From positions 35,613,741 through 35,677,740 of the forward strand of contig OZ024857.1 in assembly GCA_964017155.1 (NCBI GenBank): a stretch of 64,000 bases of DNA. Direction: 5' to 3'. The notes beneath the pieces were generated by a model. That model made no database searches. It was not told where the DNA came from and saw only the letters and a program-made list of their open reading frames with translations. A program made the translations under genes and the position numbers. Source of the DNA: Oasisia sp. SBJ-2009. Its lineage: Eukaryota > Annelida > Polychaeta > Sabellida > Siboglinidae. Below are positions 11,047-24,750 of this stretch, piece after piece (positions within the stretch are counted from its first letter, which is position 1; each line of letters begins with the position of its first letter).

Positions 11047-13972
11047 CACACAGCCAGCCACCCAACCAGCCACCCAGCCACCCAGCCATCCAGCCACCCA
11101 GCCAGCCACCCAGCCAGCTACCCAGCCACTCAGCCATTCAGCCACCTAGCCACGCCACCCAGCCACCCAGCCATCCAGCCACCCACCCAGCCACGCAGCC
11201 ACCCATCCAGCCACCCAGCCACCCACACCCTACCACCCAGCCACCCAGCCATCCACCCATCCACCCAGTCAGCCACCCGGCCACCCAGCCAACCACCCAG
11301 CCACCCAGCCAGCCACCCACACATCCAGCCATCCAGCCATCCACCCAGCCAGACACCCAGCCAGCCACCCAGCCACCCAGCCAGCCACCCAGCCAGCCAC
11401 CCAGCCACCCAGCCAGCCACCCAGCCACCCAGCCACTCAGCCAGCCACCCAGCCACCCATCCATCCAGCCACCCAGCCACCCATCCACCCATCCAGCCAC
11501 CCAGCCACCCAGCCAGCCACCAAGCCACCCTGCCACCCAGCCACCCAGCCACCCAGCCACCCAGCCAGCCAACCAGCCACCCAGCCACCCATCCATCCAA
11601 CCACCCACCCTACCACCCAGCCACCCAGCCACACACCCATCCACCCATTCAGCCACCCGGCCACCCAGCCAACCACCCAGCCACCCAGCCAGCCACCCAC
11701 ACATCCAGCCATCCACCCACCCACCCACCCAGCCACCCAGCCAGCCACCCAGCCAGCCACCCAGCCACCCAGCCAGCCACCCAGCCACCCAGCCACCCAG
11801 CCACCCAGCCACCCAGCCACTCAGCCAGCCACCCAGCCACCCATCCATCCAGCCACCCAGCCATCCACCCATCCAGCCACCCAGCCACCCAGCCAGCCAC
11901 CAAGCCACCCAGCCACCCAGCCACCCAGCCACCCACCCATCCACCCAGTCAGCCACCCGGCCACCCAGCCAACCACCCAGCCACCCAGCCAGCCACCCAC
12001 CCTTCCAGCCATCCAGCCTCCCACCCACCCAGCCACCCAGCCAGCCACCCAGCCAGCCACCCAGCCACCCAGCCACCCAGCCATCCAGCCACCCAGCCAC
12101 CCAGCCACCCAGCCACCCAGCCATCCAGCCACCCAGCCAGCCACCCAGCCAGCTACCCAGCCACTCAGCCATCCAGCCACCCAGCCACGCCACCCAGCCA
12201 CCCAGCCACCCACCCAGCCACCCAGCCAACCACCCAGCCACCTAGCCAGCCACCCACCCATCCATCCATCCAGCCCCCCACCCACCCAGCCACCCAGCCA
12301 GCCACCCAGCCACCCAGCCACCCAGCCATCCAGCCACCCATCCATCCAGCCACCCAGCCATCCACCCACCCTTCTAGCCACCCAGCCAGCCACCCAGCCA
12401 CCCACCCATCCACCCATCCACCCATCCACCCATCCACCCAGCCCGCCATCCAGCCACCCACCCAGCCAGCCACCCACCCAGCCACCCAGCCAGCTACCCA
12501 GCCACTCAACCATCCAGCCACCTAGCCACGCCACCCAGCCATCCAGCCACCCAGCCAGCCACCAAACCAGCCACCCAGTCACTCAGCCATCCAGCCACGC
12601 CACCCAGCCACCCAGCCATCCAGCCACCCACCCAGCCACGCAGCCACCCATCCAGCCACCCAGCCACCCACACCCTACCACCCAGCCACCCAGCCACCCA
12701 CCCATCCACCCAGTCAGCCACCCGGCCACCCAGCCAACCACCCAGCCACCCAGCCAGCCACACACACATCCAGCCATCCAGCCACCCACCCAGCCAGCCA
12801 CCCAGCCACCCACCCATCCACCCATTCAGCCACCCGGCCACCCAGCCAACCACCCAGCCACCCAGCCAGCCACCCACACATCCAGCCATCCAGCCACCCA
12901 CCCACCCAGCCACCCAGCCAGCCACCCAGCCAGCCACCCAGCCACCCAGCCACCCAGCCACCCAGCCACCCAGCCACCCAGCCACTCAGCCAGCCACCCA
13001 GCCACCCATCCATCCAGCCACCCAGCCATCCACCCATCCAGCCACCCAGCCACCCAGCCAGCCACCAAGCCACCCAGCCACCCAGCCACCCACCCATCCA
13101 CCCAGTCAGCCACCCGGCCACCCAGCCAACCACCCAGCCACCCAGCCAGCCACCCACCCATCCAGCCATCCAGCCACCCACCCACCCAGCCACCCAGCCA
13201 GCCACCCAGCCAGCCACCCAGCCACCCAGCCAGCCACCCAGCCACCCAGCCACTCAGCCAGCCACCCAGCCACCCATCCATCCAGCCAGCCACCCACCCA
13301 TCCAGCCACCCAGCCACCCAGCCAGCCACCAAGTCACCCAACCACCCAGCCACCCAGCCACCCAGCCACCCAGCCACCCAGCCACCCAGCCACCCACCCA
13401 TCCACCCAGCCCGCTATCCAGCCACCCAGCCACCCAGCCACCAAGCCAGCCACCCAGCCAGCCACCCAGCCAGCTACTCAGCCACTCAACCATCCAGCCA
13501 CCTAGCCACGCCACCCAGCCACCCAGCCATCCAGCCACCCAGCCACCCAGCCACCCAGCCATCCACCCAGTCAGCCACCCGGCCACCCAGCCAGCCACCC
13601 AGCCACCCAGCCAGCCACCCAGCCACCCACCCACACAGCCACCAACCAGCCAGATTCACAGCCACCCACCCAGCCAGCCAGCCAGTCAGCCACACAGCCA
13701 GCCACCCAACCAGCAAACCAGCCACCCAGCCACCCAGCCATCCAGCCACCCAGCCAGCCACCAAACCAGCCACGCAGTCACCCAGCCAGCCAGCCACCCA
13801 GCCATCCAGCCACCCAGCCACCCAGCCACCCAGCCACCCAGCCACCCAGCCACCCAGCCACCCAGCCACCCAGCCATCCACCCATCCACCCAGTCAGCCA
13901 CCCGGCCACCCAGCCAGCCACCCAGCCACCCACCCACACCGCCACCAACCAGCCAGATTCACAGCCACCCAC

Positions 13973-14017
<45 letters not shown>

Positions 14018-16300
14018 CACACAGCCAGCCACCCAACCAGCCACCCAGCCACCCAGCCATCCAGCCACCCAGCCAGCCACCCAGCCAGCTACCCAGCCAC
14101 TCAGCCATCCAGCCACCTAGCCACGCCACCCAGCCACCCAGCCATCCAGCCACCCACCCAGCCACGCAGCCACCCATCCAGCCACCCAGCCACCCACACC
14201 CTACCACCCAGCCACCCAGCCATCCACCCATCCACCCAGTCAGCCACCCGGCCACCCAGCCAACCACCCAGCCACCCAGCCAGCCACCCACACATCCAGC
14301 CATCCAGCCACCCACCCAGCCAGCCACCCAGCCAGCCACCCAGCCACCCAGCCAGCCACCCAGCCAGCCACCCAGCCACCCAGCCAGCCACCCAGCCACC
14401 CAGCCACTCAGCCAGCCACCCAGCCACCCATCCATCCAGCCACCCAGCCACCCATCCACCCATCCAGCCACCCAGCCACCCAGCCAGCCACCAAGCCACC
14501 CAGCCACCCAGCCACCCAGCCACCCAACCAGCCACCCAGCCACCCAGCCATCCAACCACCCACACTACCACCCAGCCACCCAGCCACACACCCATCCACC
14601 CATTCAGCCACCCGGCCACCCAGCCAACCACCCAGCCACCCAGCCAGCCACCCACACATCCAGCCATCCAGCCACCCACCCACCCAGCCACCCAGCCAGC
14701 CACCCAGCCAGCCACCCAGCCACCCAGCCAGCCACCCAGCCACCCAGCCACCCATCCATCCAGCCACCCAGCCATCCACCCATCCAGCCACCCAGCCACC
14801 CAGCCAGCCACCAAGCCACCCAGCCACCCACCCATCCACCCAGTCAGCCACCCGGCCACCCAGCCAACCGCCCAGCCACCCAGCCAGCCACCCATCCTTC
14901 CAGCCATCCAGCCACCCACCCACCCAGCCACCCAGCCAGCCACCCAGCCAGCCACCCAGCCACCCAGCCAGCCACCCAGCCACCCAGCCACTCAGCCAGC
15001 CACCCAGCCACCCATCCATCCAGCCACCCACCCACCCATCCAGCCACCCAGCCACCCAGCCAGCCACCACGTCACCCAACCACCCAGCCACCCAGCCACC
15101 CAGCCACCCAGCCACCCACCCATCCACCCAGCCCGCTATCCAGCCACCCAGCCAGCCAGCCACCCAGCCAGCCACCCAGCCAGCCACCCAGCCAGCTACC
15201 CAGCCACTCAACCATCCAGCCACCTAGCCACGCCACCCAGCCACCCAGCCATCCAGCCACCCAGCTACCCAGCCACCCAGCCATCCACCCAGTCAGCCAC
15301 CCGGCCACCCAGCCAGCCACCCAGCCACCCAGCCAGCCACCCAGCCACCCACCCACACAGCCACCAACCAGCCAGATTCACAGCCACCCACCCAGCCAGC
15401 CAGCCAGTCAGCCACACAGCCAGCCACCCAACCAGCAAACCAGCCACCCAGCCACCCAGCCATCCAGCCACCCAGCCAGCCACCCAGCCACCCATCCACA
15501 CAGCCACCAACCAGCCAGATTCACAGCCACCCACCCAGCCAGCCAGCCAGCCAGTCAGCCACACAGCCAGCCAACCAACCAGCCACCCAGCCACCCAGCC
15601 ACCCAGCCATCCAGCCACCCAGCCAGCCACCCAGCCAGCTACCCAGCCTCTCAGCCATCCAGCCACCTAGCCACGCCACCCAACCACCTAGCCACGCCAC
15701 CCAACCAACCACCCACACATCCAGCCACCCACCCAGCCACGCAGCCACCCAGCCACCCAACCATCCAGCCACCCAGCCACCCACCCTACCACCCAGCCAC
15801 CCAGCCAACCACCTAGCCACCCAGCCAGCCACCCACCCATCCAGCCATCCAGCCACCCACCCACCCAGCCACCCAGCCAGCCACCCAGCCACCCAGCCAG
15901 CCACCCAGCCACCCAGCCACCCAGCCACCTAGCCACCCAGGCACCCAGCCACCCAGCCACCCACCCATCCACCCATCCACCCAGCCCGCCATCCAGCCAC
16001 CCAGCCAGCCAGCCACCCAGCCAGCCACCCAGCCAGCTACCCAGCCACTCAACCATCCAGCCACCTAGCCACGCCACCCAGCCACCCAGCCATCCAGCCA
16101 CCCAGCCAGCCACCAAACCAGCCACCCAGTCACCCAGCCAGCCAGCCACCAAGCCATCCAGCCACCCAGCCACCCAGCCACCCAGCCACCCAGCCACCCA
16201 CCCATCCACCCATCCACCCAGTCAGCCACCCGGCCACCCAGCCAGCCACCCAGCCACCCACCCACACCGCCACCAACCAGCCAGATTCACAGCCACCCAC

Positions 16301-16331
<31 letters not shown>

Positions 16332-18765
16332 TCCACACAGCCATCCACCCAACCAGCCACCCAGCCACCCAGCCATCCAGCCACCCAGCCAGCCACCCAG
16401 CCAGCTACCCAGCCACTCAGCCATCCAGCCACCTAGCCACGCCACCCAGCCACCCAGCCATCCAGCCACCCACCCAGCAACGCAGCCACCCTTCCAGCCA
16501 CCCAGCCACCCACACCCTACCACCCAGCCACCCAGCCACCCACCCATCCACCCAGTCAGCCACCCGGCCACCCAGCCAACCACCCAGCCACCCAGCCAGC
16601 CACCCACACATCCAGCCATCCAGCCACCCACCCAGCCAGCCACCCAGCCAGCCACCCAGCCAGCCACCCAGCCACCCAGCCAGCCACCCAGCCAGCCACC
16701 CAGCCACCCAGCCGGCCACCCAGCCACCCAGCCACTCAGCCAGCCACTCAGCCAGCCACCCATCCATCCATCCACCCATCCAGCCACCCAGCCACCCAGC
16801 CAGCCACCAAGCCACCCAGCCACCCAGCCACCCAGCCACCCAGCCACCCAGCCAGCCAACCAGCCACCCAGCCACCCAGCCATCCAACCACCCACCCTAC
16901 CACCCAGCCACCCACCCATCCACCCATTCAGCCACCCGGCCACCCAGCCAACCACCCAGCCACCCAGCCAGCCACCCACACATCCAGCCATCCAGCCACC
17001 CACCCACCCAGCCACCCAGCCAGCCACCCAGCCAGCCACCCAGCCACCCAGCCAGCCACCCAGCCACCCAGCCAGCCACCCAGCCACCCAGCCACTCAGC
17101 CAGCCACCCAGCCACCCATCCATCCAGCCACCCAGCCATCCACCCATCCAGCCACCCAGCCACCCAGCCAGCCACCAAGCCACCCAGCCACCCAGCCACC
17201 CACCCATCCACCCAGCCCGCCATCCAGCCACCCAGCCATCCAGCCACCTAGCCACGCCACCCAGCCACCCACCCATCTACCCAGTCAGCCACCCGGCCAC
17301 CCGGCCAGCCACCCAGCCACCCAGCCACCCACCCATCCACCCAGTCAGCCACCCGGCCACCCAGCCAACCACCCAGCCACCCAGCTACCCGCCACCCAGC
17401 CATCCAGCCATCCAGCCACCCACCCACCCAGCCACCCAGCCAGCCACCCAGCCACACAGCCATCCAGCCACCCACCAAACCAGCCACCCAGTCACCCAGC
17501 CAGCCAGCCACCCAGCCATCCAGCCACCCAGCCACCCAGCCACCCAGCCACCCAGCCACCCAGCCACCCAGCCACCCAGCCACTCAGCCAGCCACCCAGC
17601 CACCCATCCATCCAGCCACCCAGCCATCCACCCATCCAGCCACCCAGCCATCCAGCCACCCACCCACCCAGCCACCCAGCCAGCCACCTAGCCAGCCACC
17701 CAGCCACCCAGCCAGCCACCCAGCCACCCAGCCAGCCACCCAGCCACCCAGCCACCCAGCCACTCAGCCAGCCACCCAGCCACCCATCCATCCAGCCACC
17801 CAGCCATCCACCCATCCAGCCACCCAGCCACCCAGCCAGCCACCAAGCCACCCACCCATCCACCCAGCCCGCCATCCAGCCACCCAGCCATCCAGCCACC
17901 TAGCCACGCCACCCAGCCACCCACCCATCTACCCAGTCAGCCACCCGGCCACCCGGCCAGCCACCCAGCCACCCAGCCACCCACCCATCCACCCAGTCAG
18001 CCACCCGGCCACCCAGCCAACCACCCAGCCACCCAGCCACCCGCCACCCAGCCATCCAGCCATCCAGCCACCCACCCACCCAGCCACCCAGCCAGCCACC
18101 CAGCCACACAGCCATCCAGCCACCCACCAAACCAGCCACCCAGTCACCCAGCCAGCCAGCCACCCAGCCATCCAGCCACCCAGCCACCCAGCCACCCAGC
18201 CACCCACCCATCTACCCAGTCAGCCACCCGGCCACCCGGCCAGCCACCCAGCCACCCAGCCACCCACCCATCCACCCAGTCAGCCACCCGGCCACCCAGC
18301 CAACCACCCAGCCACCCAGCCACCCAGCCACCCAGCCATCCAGCCATCCAGCCACCCACCCACCCAGCCACCCAGCCAGCCACCCAGCTAGCCACCCAGC
18401 CACACAGCCAGCCACCCAGCCACCCAGCCACCCAGCCACCCAGCCACTCAGCCAGCCACCCAGCCACCCATCCATCCAGCCACCCAGCCATCCACCCACC
18501 CATCCAGCCACCCAGCCACCCAGCCAGCCACCAAGCCACCCAGCCACCCAGCCACCCAGCCACCCAGCCACCCAGCCACCCACCCATCCACCCAGCCCGC
18601 CATCCAGCCACCCAGCCATCCAGCCACCCAGCCAGCCACCCAGCCAGCTACCCAGCCACTCAACCATCCAGCCACCTAGCCACCCAGCCACCAAGCCACC
18701 CAGCCACCCAGCCAACCAACCAGCCACCCGGCCAGATTCACAGCCACCCAGCCACGCAGCCACCC
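5289..18765 (+). repeat. Satellite block A1: CANC tetranucleotide array without spacers
   Basis: About 13.5 kb of tetramers of the form C-A-N-C. CAGC and CACC alternate most often (an 8-bp CAGCCACC base unit), with CATC, CAAC and doubled CAGC as variants. Recurrent markers give higher-order structure. AGATTCACAG appears as two altered tetramers in phase. TAGCCACGCC carries a one-base phase slip. CACCCGGCC and CAGCTACCC also recur. No stop codon can arise in the pure motif on either strand, so the many long frames here carry no coding information. There are no unique-sequence spacers. The block ends at the first spacer. Confidence 0.97.
7331..12990 (+). repeat. Copy 1 of a large duplicated satellite segment (partner 27725-33390)
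   Basis: The order of rare variants matches that at 27725-33390 at an offset of about 20394-20414 bp. CAGCTACCC before a CATCCACCCAGTC run occurs at 7331 and 27725, and CAGCCTCTCAGCC at about 7698 and 28092. The CACCCTGCC variant is at about 11527 and 31941. Small indels inside explain the drifting offset. Confidence 0.8.
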
Positions 18766-18968
18766 AAAGAAATACTACTTCCTATGGACATTTGAAAAGT
18801 GGATGAGAGGACACCATCATACTATGAAGTAGTCGAGGGGGGGCGCGTTTTAGAAAAAATAAAATGATTAAACTAGAACATGTAACATGTATCTAGGAAA
18901 TGATACAGGACAAGTAAGGAATTATCAAAATAGACATATTTGTCTACCTATCGTAACATACGTACCAC
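18766..18968 (+). repeat. Spacer copy 1 (full, reference copy)
   Basis: 203 bp of AT-rich non-tetramer DNA. Layout: ACTACTTC (18774-18781) pairs with GAAGTAGT (18826-18833) across a 44-nt loop; a poly-G run of 7 (18837-18843); CGCG; an A/T tract with AATAAA at 18858-18863; an imperfect dyad CTAG..CATGTAACATG..CTAG (18873-18896); a perfect hairpin TAGACA-TATT-TGTCTA (18931-18946). Subtype: CCATCAT with CGAG before the G run, and ACATGTATC. No gene or known element is recognised. Confidence 0.95.
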
Positions 18969-20453
18969 AGCAAGCCAGCTACACAGCCAGCAACCCAACC
19001 AGCCACCCAGCCACCCAGCCATCCAGCCACCCAGCCAGCCACCCAGCCAGCTACCCAGCCACTCAGCCATCCAGCCACCTAGCCACGCCACCCAGCCACC
19101 CAGCCATGCAGCCACCCAGCCAGCCACGCAGCCACCCAGCCACCCATCTATCCAGCCACCCAGCCACCCGCCCTGCCACCCAGCCACCCAACCACCCACC
19201 CATCCAACAAGTCAGCCACCCGGCCACCCAGCTAACCACCCAGCCACCCAGCCAGCCACCCAGCCGTCCACCTTCCAACCACCCAGCCACCCAGCCACCC
19301 AGCCACCCAGCCACCCAGCCACCCAGCCACCCAGCAGTCCACCCAGCCAGCCACCCAGCCACCCAGACATCCACCCAGCCAGCCACCTAGCCAGCCACCA
19401 AGCCACCCAGCCACCCAGCCACCCAGCCACCCAGCCACCAAGCCACCCAGCCACCCAGCCAACCAACCAGCCACCCGGCCACCCGGCCACCCGGCCACCC
19501 AGCCACGCAGCCATCCAACCACCCAGCCACCCAGCCGCCCAGCCAGCCACCCAGCCAGCCAGCCAAACAGCCAGCCAGCCAGCCAGCCAGATTCACAGCC
19601 ACCCACCCACCCAGCCAGCCAACCAAGCCAGCCACCCACCCACACAGCCAGCCAGCCAGCCAGCCAGATTCACAGCCACCCAGCCAGCCATCCAGCCACA
19701 CAGCCAGCCACCCAACCAGCCACCCAGCCACCCAGCCACCCAGCCATCCAGCCTCCCAGCCAGCCAGCGAGCCAGCCAGCCAGCCAGCCAGCCAGCTACC
19801 CAACTACCCAGCCACCCAGCCACCCAGCCATCCAGCCACCTACCCACGCCACCCAGCCACCCAGCCACCCAGCCATCCAGCCACCCAGCCAGCCACCCAG
19901 GCAGCTACCCAGGCACCCAGCCATCCAGCCACTTAGCCACGCCACCCCGCCACCCAGCCACCAAGCCAGCCAACAAGCCAGCCACCCAACCACCCAGCCA
20001 CCCAGCCATCGAGCCATCCAGCCACCCACCCACCCATCCACTCAGCCAGCCACCCGGCCACCCAGCCACCCAGCCACCCAGCCACCCAGCCACCTACCCA
20101 CGCCACCCAGCCACCCAGCCATCCAGCCACCCAGCCAGCCAGCCACCCAGCCAGCTACCCAGGCATCCAGCCACTTAGCCACGCCACCCAGCCACCCAGC
20201 CACCCAACCACCCAGCCACCCAGCCACCCAGCCACCCAGCCACCCAGCCACCCAGCCACCCAGCCACCAAGCCAGCCACCATGCCAGCCACCCGTCCACC
20301 CAGCCAGCCAACCAGCCAACCAGCCAACCAGCCACCCAGCCACCCAGCCACCCAGCCACCCAGCCACCCAGCCACCCAGCCACCCAGCCATCCAACCACC
20401 CAGCCACCCAGCCGCCCAGCCAGATTCACAGCCACCCAGCCACGCAGCCACCC

Positions 20454-20662
20454 AAAGAAATACTACTTCCTATGGACATTTGAAAAGTGGATGAGAGGAC
20501 AACATCATACTATGAAGTAGTCGGGGGGGGGGGGGGGCGCGTTTTAGAAAAAATAAAATGATTAAACTAGAACATGTAACATGTATCTAGGAAATGATAC
20601 AGGACAAGTAAGGAATTATCAAAATAGACATATTTGTCTACCTATCGTAACATACGTACCAC
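20454..20662 (+). repeat. Spacer copy 2 (full)
   Basis: 209 bp. Subtype ACATCAT with CGGG, and ACATGTATC. G run of 15. All three dyads are intact. Confidence 0.95.
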
Positions 20663-21771
20663 AGCCAGCCAGCTACACAGCCAGCAACCCAACCAGCCAC
20701 CCAGCCACCCAGCCATCCAGCCACCCAGCCAGCCACCCAGCCAGCTACCCAGCCACTCACCCATCCAGCCACCTAGCCACGCCACCCAGCCACCCAGCCA
20801 TCCAGCCACACAGCCAGCCACGCAGCCACCCAGCCACCCAACTACCAGCCACCCAGCCACCCGCCCTGCCACCCAGCCACCCAACCACCCACCCATCCAA
20901 CAAGTCAGCCACCCGGCCACCCAGCCAACCACCCAGCCACCCAGCCAGCCACCCAGCCGTCCACCTTCCAACCACCCAGCCACCCAGCCACCCAGCCACC
21001 CAGCCACCCAGCAGTCCACCCAGCCAGCCACCCAGCCACCCAGACATCCACCCAGCCAGCCACCTAGCCAGCCACCAAGCCACCCAGCCACCCAGCCACC
21101 CAGCCACCCAGCCACCAAGCCACCCAGCCACCCAGCCAACCAACCAGCCACCCGGCCACCCGGCCACCCGGCCACCCAGCCACGCAGCCATCCAACCACC
21201 CAGCCACCCAGCCGCCCAGCCAGCCACCCAGCCAGCCAGCCAAACAGCCAGCCAGCCAGCCAGCCAGATTCACAGCCACCCACCCACCCAGCCAGCCAAC
21301 CAAGCCAGCCACCCACCCACACAGCCAGCCAGCCAGCCAGCCAGATTCACAGCCACCCAGCCAGCCATCCAGCCACACAGCCAGCCACCCAACCAGCCAC
21401 CCAGCCACCCAGCCACCCAGCCATCCAGCCTCCCAGCCAGCCAGCGAGCCAGCCAGCCAGCCAGCCAGCCAGCTACCCAACTACCCAGCCACCCAGCCAC
21501 CCAGCCATCCAGCCACCTACCCACGCCACCCAGCCACCCAGCCACCCAGCCACCCAGCCACCCAGCCACCCAGCCACCAAGCCAGCCACCATGCCAGCCA
21601 CCCATCCACCCAGCCAGCCAACCAGCCAACCAGCCAACCAGCCACCCAGCCACCCAGCCACCCAGCCACCCAGCCACCCAGCCACCCAGCCACCCAGCCA
21701 CCCAGCCATCCAACCACCCAGCCACCCAGCCGCCCAGCCAGATTCACAGCCACCCAGCCACGCAGCCACCC

Positions 21772-21980
21772 AAAGAAATACTACTTCCTATGGACATTTG
21801 AAAAGTGGATGAGAGGACAACATCATACTATGAAGTAGTCGGGGGGGGGGGGGGGCGCGTTTTAGAAAAAATAAAATGATTAAACTAGAACATGTAACAT
21901 GTATCTAGGAAATGATACAGGACAAGTAAGGAATTATCAAAATAGACATATTTGTCTACCTATCGTAACATACGTACCAC
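21772..21980 (+). repeat. Spacer copy 3 (full)
   Basis: 209 bp, same subtype as copy 2 (ACATCAT, CGGG), with a G run of 15. Confidence 0.95.
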
Positions 21981-23504
21981 AGCCAGCCAGCTACACAGCC
22001 AGCAACCCAACCAGCCACCCAGCCACCCAGCCATCCAGCCACCCAGCCAGCCACCCAGCCAGCTACCCAGCCACTCACCCATCCAGCCACCTAGCCACGC
22101 CACCCAGCCACCCAGCCATCCAGCCACACAGCCAGCCACGCAGCCACCCAGCCACCCAACTACCAGCCACCCAGCCACCCGCCCTGCCACCCAGCCACCC
22201 AACCACCCACCCATCCAACAAGTCAGCCACCCGGCCACCCAGCCAACCACCCAGCCACCCAGCCAGCCACCCAGCCGTCCACCTTCCAACCACCCAGCCA
22301 CCCAGCCACCCAGCCACCCAGCCACCCAGCAGTCCACCCAGCCAGCCACCCAGCCACCCAGACATCCACCCAGCCAGCCACCTAGCCAGCCACCAAGCCA
22401 CCCAGCCACCCAGCCACCCAGCCACCCAGCCACCAAGCCACCCAGCCACCCAGCCAACCAACCAGCCACCCGGCCACCCGGCCACCCGGCCACCCAGCCA
22501 CGCAGCCATCCAACCACCCAGCCACCCAGCCGCCCAGCCAGCCACCCAGCCAGCCAGCCAAACAGCCAGCCAGCCAGCCAGCCAGATTCACAGCCACCCA
22601 CCCACCCAGCCAGCCAACCAAGCCAGCCACCCACCCACACAGCCAGCCAGCCAGCCAGCCAGATTCACAGCCACCCAGCCAGCCATCCAGCCACACAGCC
22701 AGCCACCCAACCAGCCACCCAGCCACCCAGCCACCCAGCCATCCAGCCTCCCAGCCAGCCAGCGAGCCAGCCAGCCAGCCAGCCAGCCAGCTACCCAACT
22801 ACCCAGCCACCCAGCGACCCAGCCATTCAGCCACCTACCCACGCCACCCAGCCACCCAGCCACCCAGCCATCCAGCCACCCAGCCAGCCACCCAGGCAGC
22901 TACCCAGGCACCCAGCCATCCAGCCACTTAGCCACGCCACCCCGCCACCCAGCCACCAAGCCAGCCAACAAGCCAGCCACCCAACCACCCAGCCACCCAG
23001 CCATCGAGCCATCCAGCCACCCACCCACCCACCCACTCAGCCAGCCACCCGGCCACCCAGCCACCCAGCCACCCAGCCACCCAGCCACCCAGCCACCCAG
23101 CCACCTACCCACGCCACCCAGCCACCCAGCCATCCAGCCACCCAGCCAGCCAGCCACCCAGCCAGCTACCCAGGCACCCAGCCATCCAGCCACTTAGCCA
23201 CGCCACCCAGCCACCCAGCCACCCAGCCACCCAGCCACCCAGCCACCCAGCCACCCAGCCACCCAGCCACCCAGCCACCCAGCCACCCAGCCACCCAGCC
23301 ACCCAGCCACCAAGCCAGCCACCATGCCAGCCACCCATCCACCCAGCCAGCCAACCAGCCAACCAGCCAACCAGCCACCCAGCCACCCAGCCACCCAGCC
23401 ACCCAGCCACCCAGCCACCCAGCCACCCAGCCACCCAGCCATCCAACCACCCAGCCACCCAGCCGCCCAGCCAGATTCACAGCCACCCAGCCACGCAGCC
23501 ACCC

Positions 23505-23709
23505 AAAGAAATACTACTTCCTATGGACATTTGAAAAGTGGATGAGAGGACAACATCATACTATGAAGTAGTCGGGGGGGGGGGCGCGTTTTAGAAAAAA
23601 TAAAATGATTAAACTAGAACATGTAACATGTATCTAGGAAATGATACAGGACAAGTAAGGAATTATCAAAATAGACATATTTGTCTACCTATCGTAACAT
23701 ACGTACCAC
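23505..23709 (+). repeat. Spacer copy 4 (full)
   Basis: 205 bp. Subtype ACATCAT with CGGG. The G run is 11, which accounts for the 4-bp length difference from copies 2 and 3. Confidence 0.95.
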
Positions 23710-24269
23710 AGCCAGCCAGCTACACAGCCAGCAACCCAACCAGCCACCCAGCCACCCAGCCATCCAGCCACCCAGCCAGCCACCCAGCCAGCTACCCAGC
23801 CACTCACCCATCCAGCCACCTAGCCACGCCACCCAGCCACCCAGCCATCCAGCCACACAGCCAGCCACGCAGCCACCCAGCCACCCAACTACCAGCCACC
23901 CAGCCACCCGCCCTGCCACCCAGCCACCCAACCACCCACCCATCCAACAAGTCAGCCACCCGGCCACCCAGCCAACCACCCAGCCACCCAGCCAGCCACC
24001 CAGCCGTCCACCTTCCAACCACCCAGCCACCCAGCCACCCAGCCACCCAGCCACCCAGCAGTCCACCCAGCCAGCCACCCAGCCACCCAGACATCCACCC
24101 AGCCAGCCACCTAGCCAGCCACCAAGCCACCCAGCCACCCAGCCACCCAGCCACCAAGCCACCCAGCCACCCAGCCAACCAACCAGCCACCCGGCCACCC
24201 GGCCACCCGGCCACCCAGCCACGCAGCCATCCAACCACCCAGCCACCCAGCCGCCCAGCCAGCCACCCA

Positions 24270-24713
24270 GCCAGCCAGCCAAACAGCCAGCCAGCCAGCC
24301 AGCCAGATTCACAGCCACCCACCCACCCAGCCAGCCAACCAAGCCAGCCACCCACCCACACAGCCAGCCAGCCAGCCAGCCAGATTCACAGCCACCCAGC
24401 CAGCCATCCAGCCACACAGCCACCAACCAGCCAGATTCACAGCCACCCACCCAGCCAGCCAGCCAGTCAGCCACACAGCCAGCCACCCAACCAGCAAACC
24501 AGCCACCCAGCCACCCAGCCATCCAGCCACCCAGCCAGCCACCAAACCAGCCACGCAGTCACCCAGCCAGCCAGCCACCCAGCCATCCAGCCACCCAGCC
24601 ACCCAGCCACCCACCCATCCACCCATCCACCCAGTCAGCCACCCGGCCACCCAGCCAGCCACCCAGCCACCCACCCACACCGCCACCAACCAGCCAGATT
24701 CACAGCCACCCAC

Positions 24714-24750
<37 letters not shown>

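Larger units (their letters stand above)
18766..24420 (+). repeat. Satellite block B1: tetramer array with spacers
   Basis: Four full spacers (18766, 20454, 21772, 23505) separate tetramer segments, at intervals of 1688, 1318 and 1733 bp. Segments share a fixed order of variants. Each spacer is followed by CAGCTACACAGCCAGCAAC. The last three are preceded by CCGCCCAGCCAGATTCAC; the first has CCCGGCCAGATTCAC instead. The block ends where B-type sequence joins A-type sequence (CACACAGCCACCAACC) at about 24420. Confidence 0.93.

Noticed and set aside
18766..18968. The spacer as a transposable element
   Set aside because: It has no terminal inverted repeats, target duplication, tail or coding capacity, and its flanks are the same in nearly every copy.
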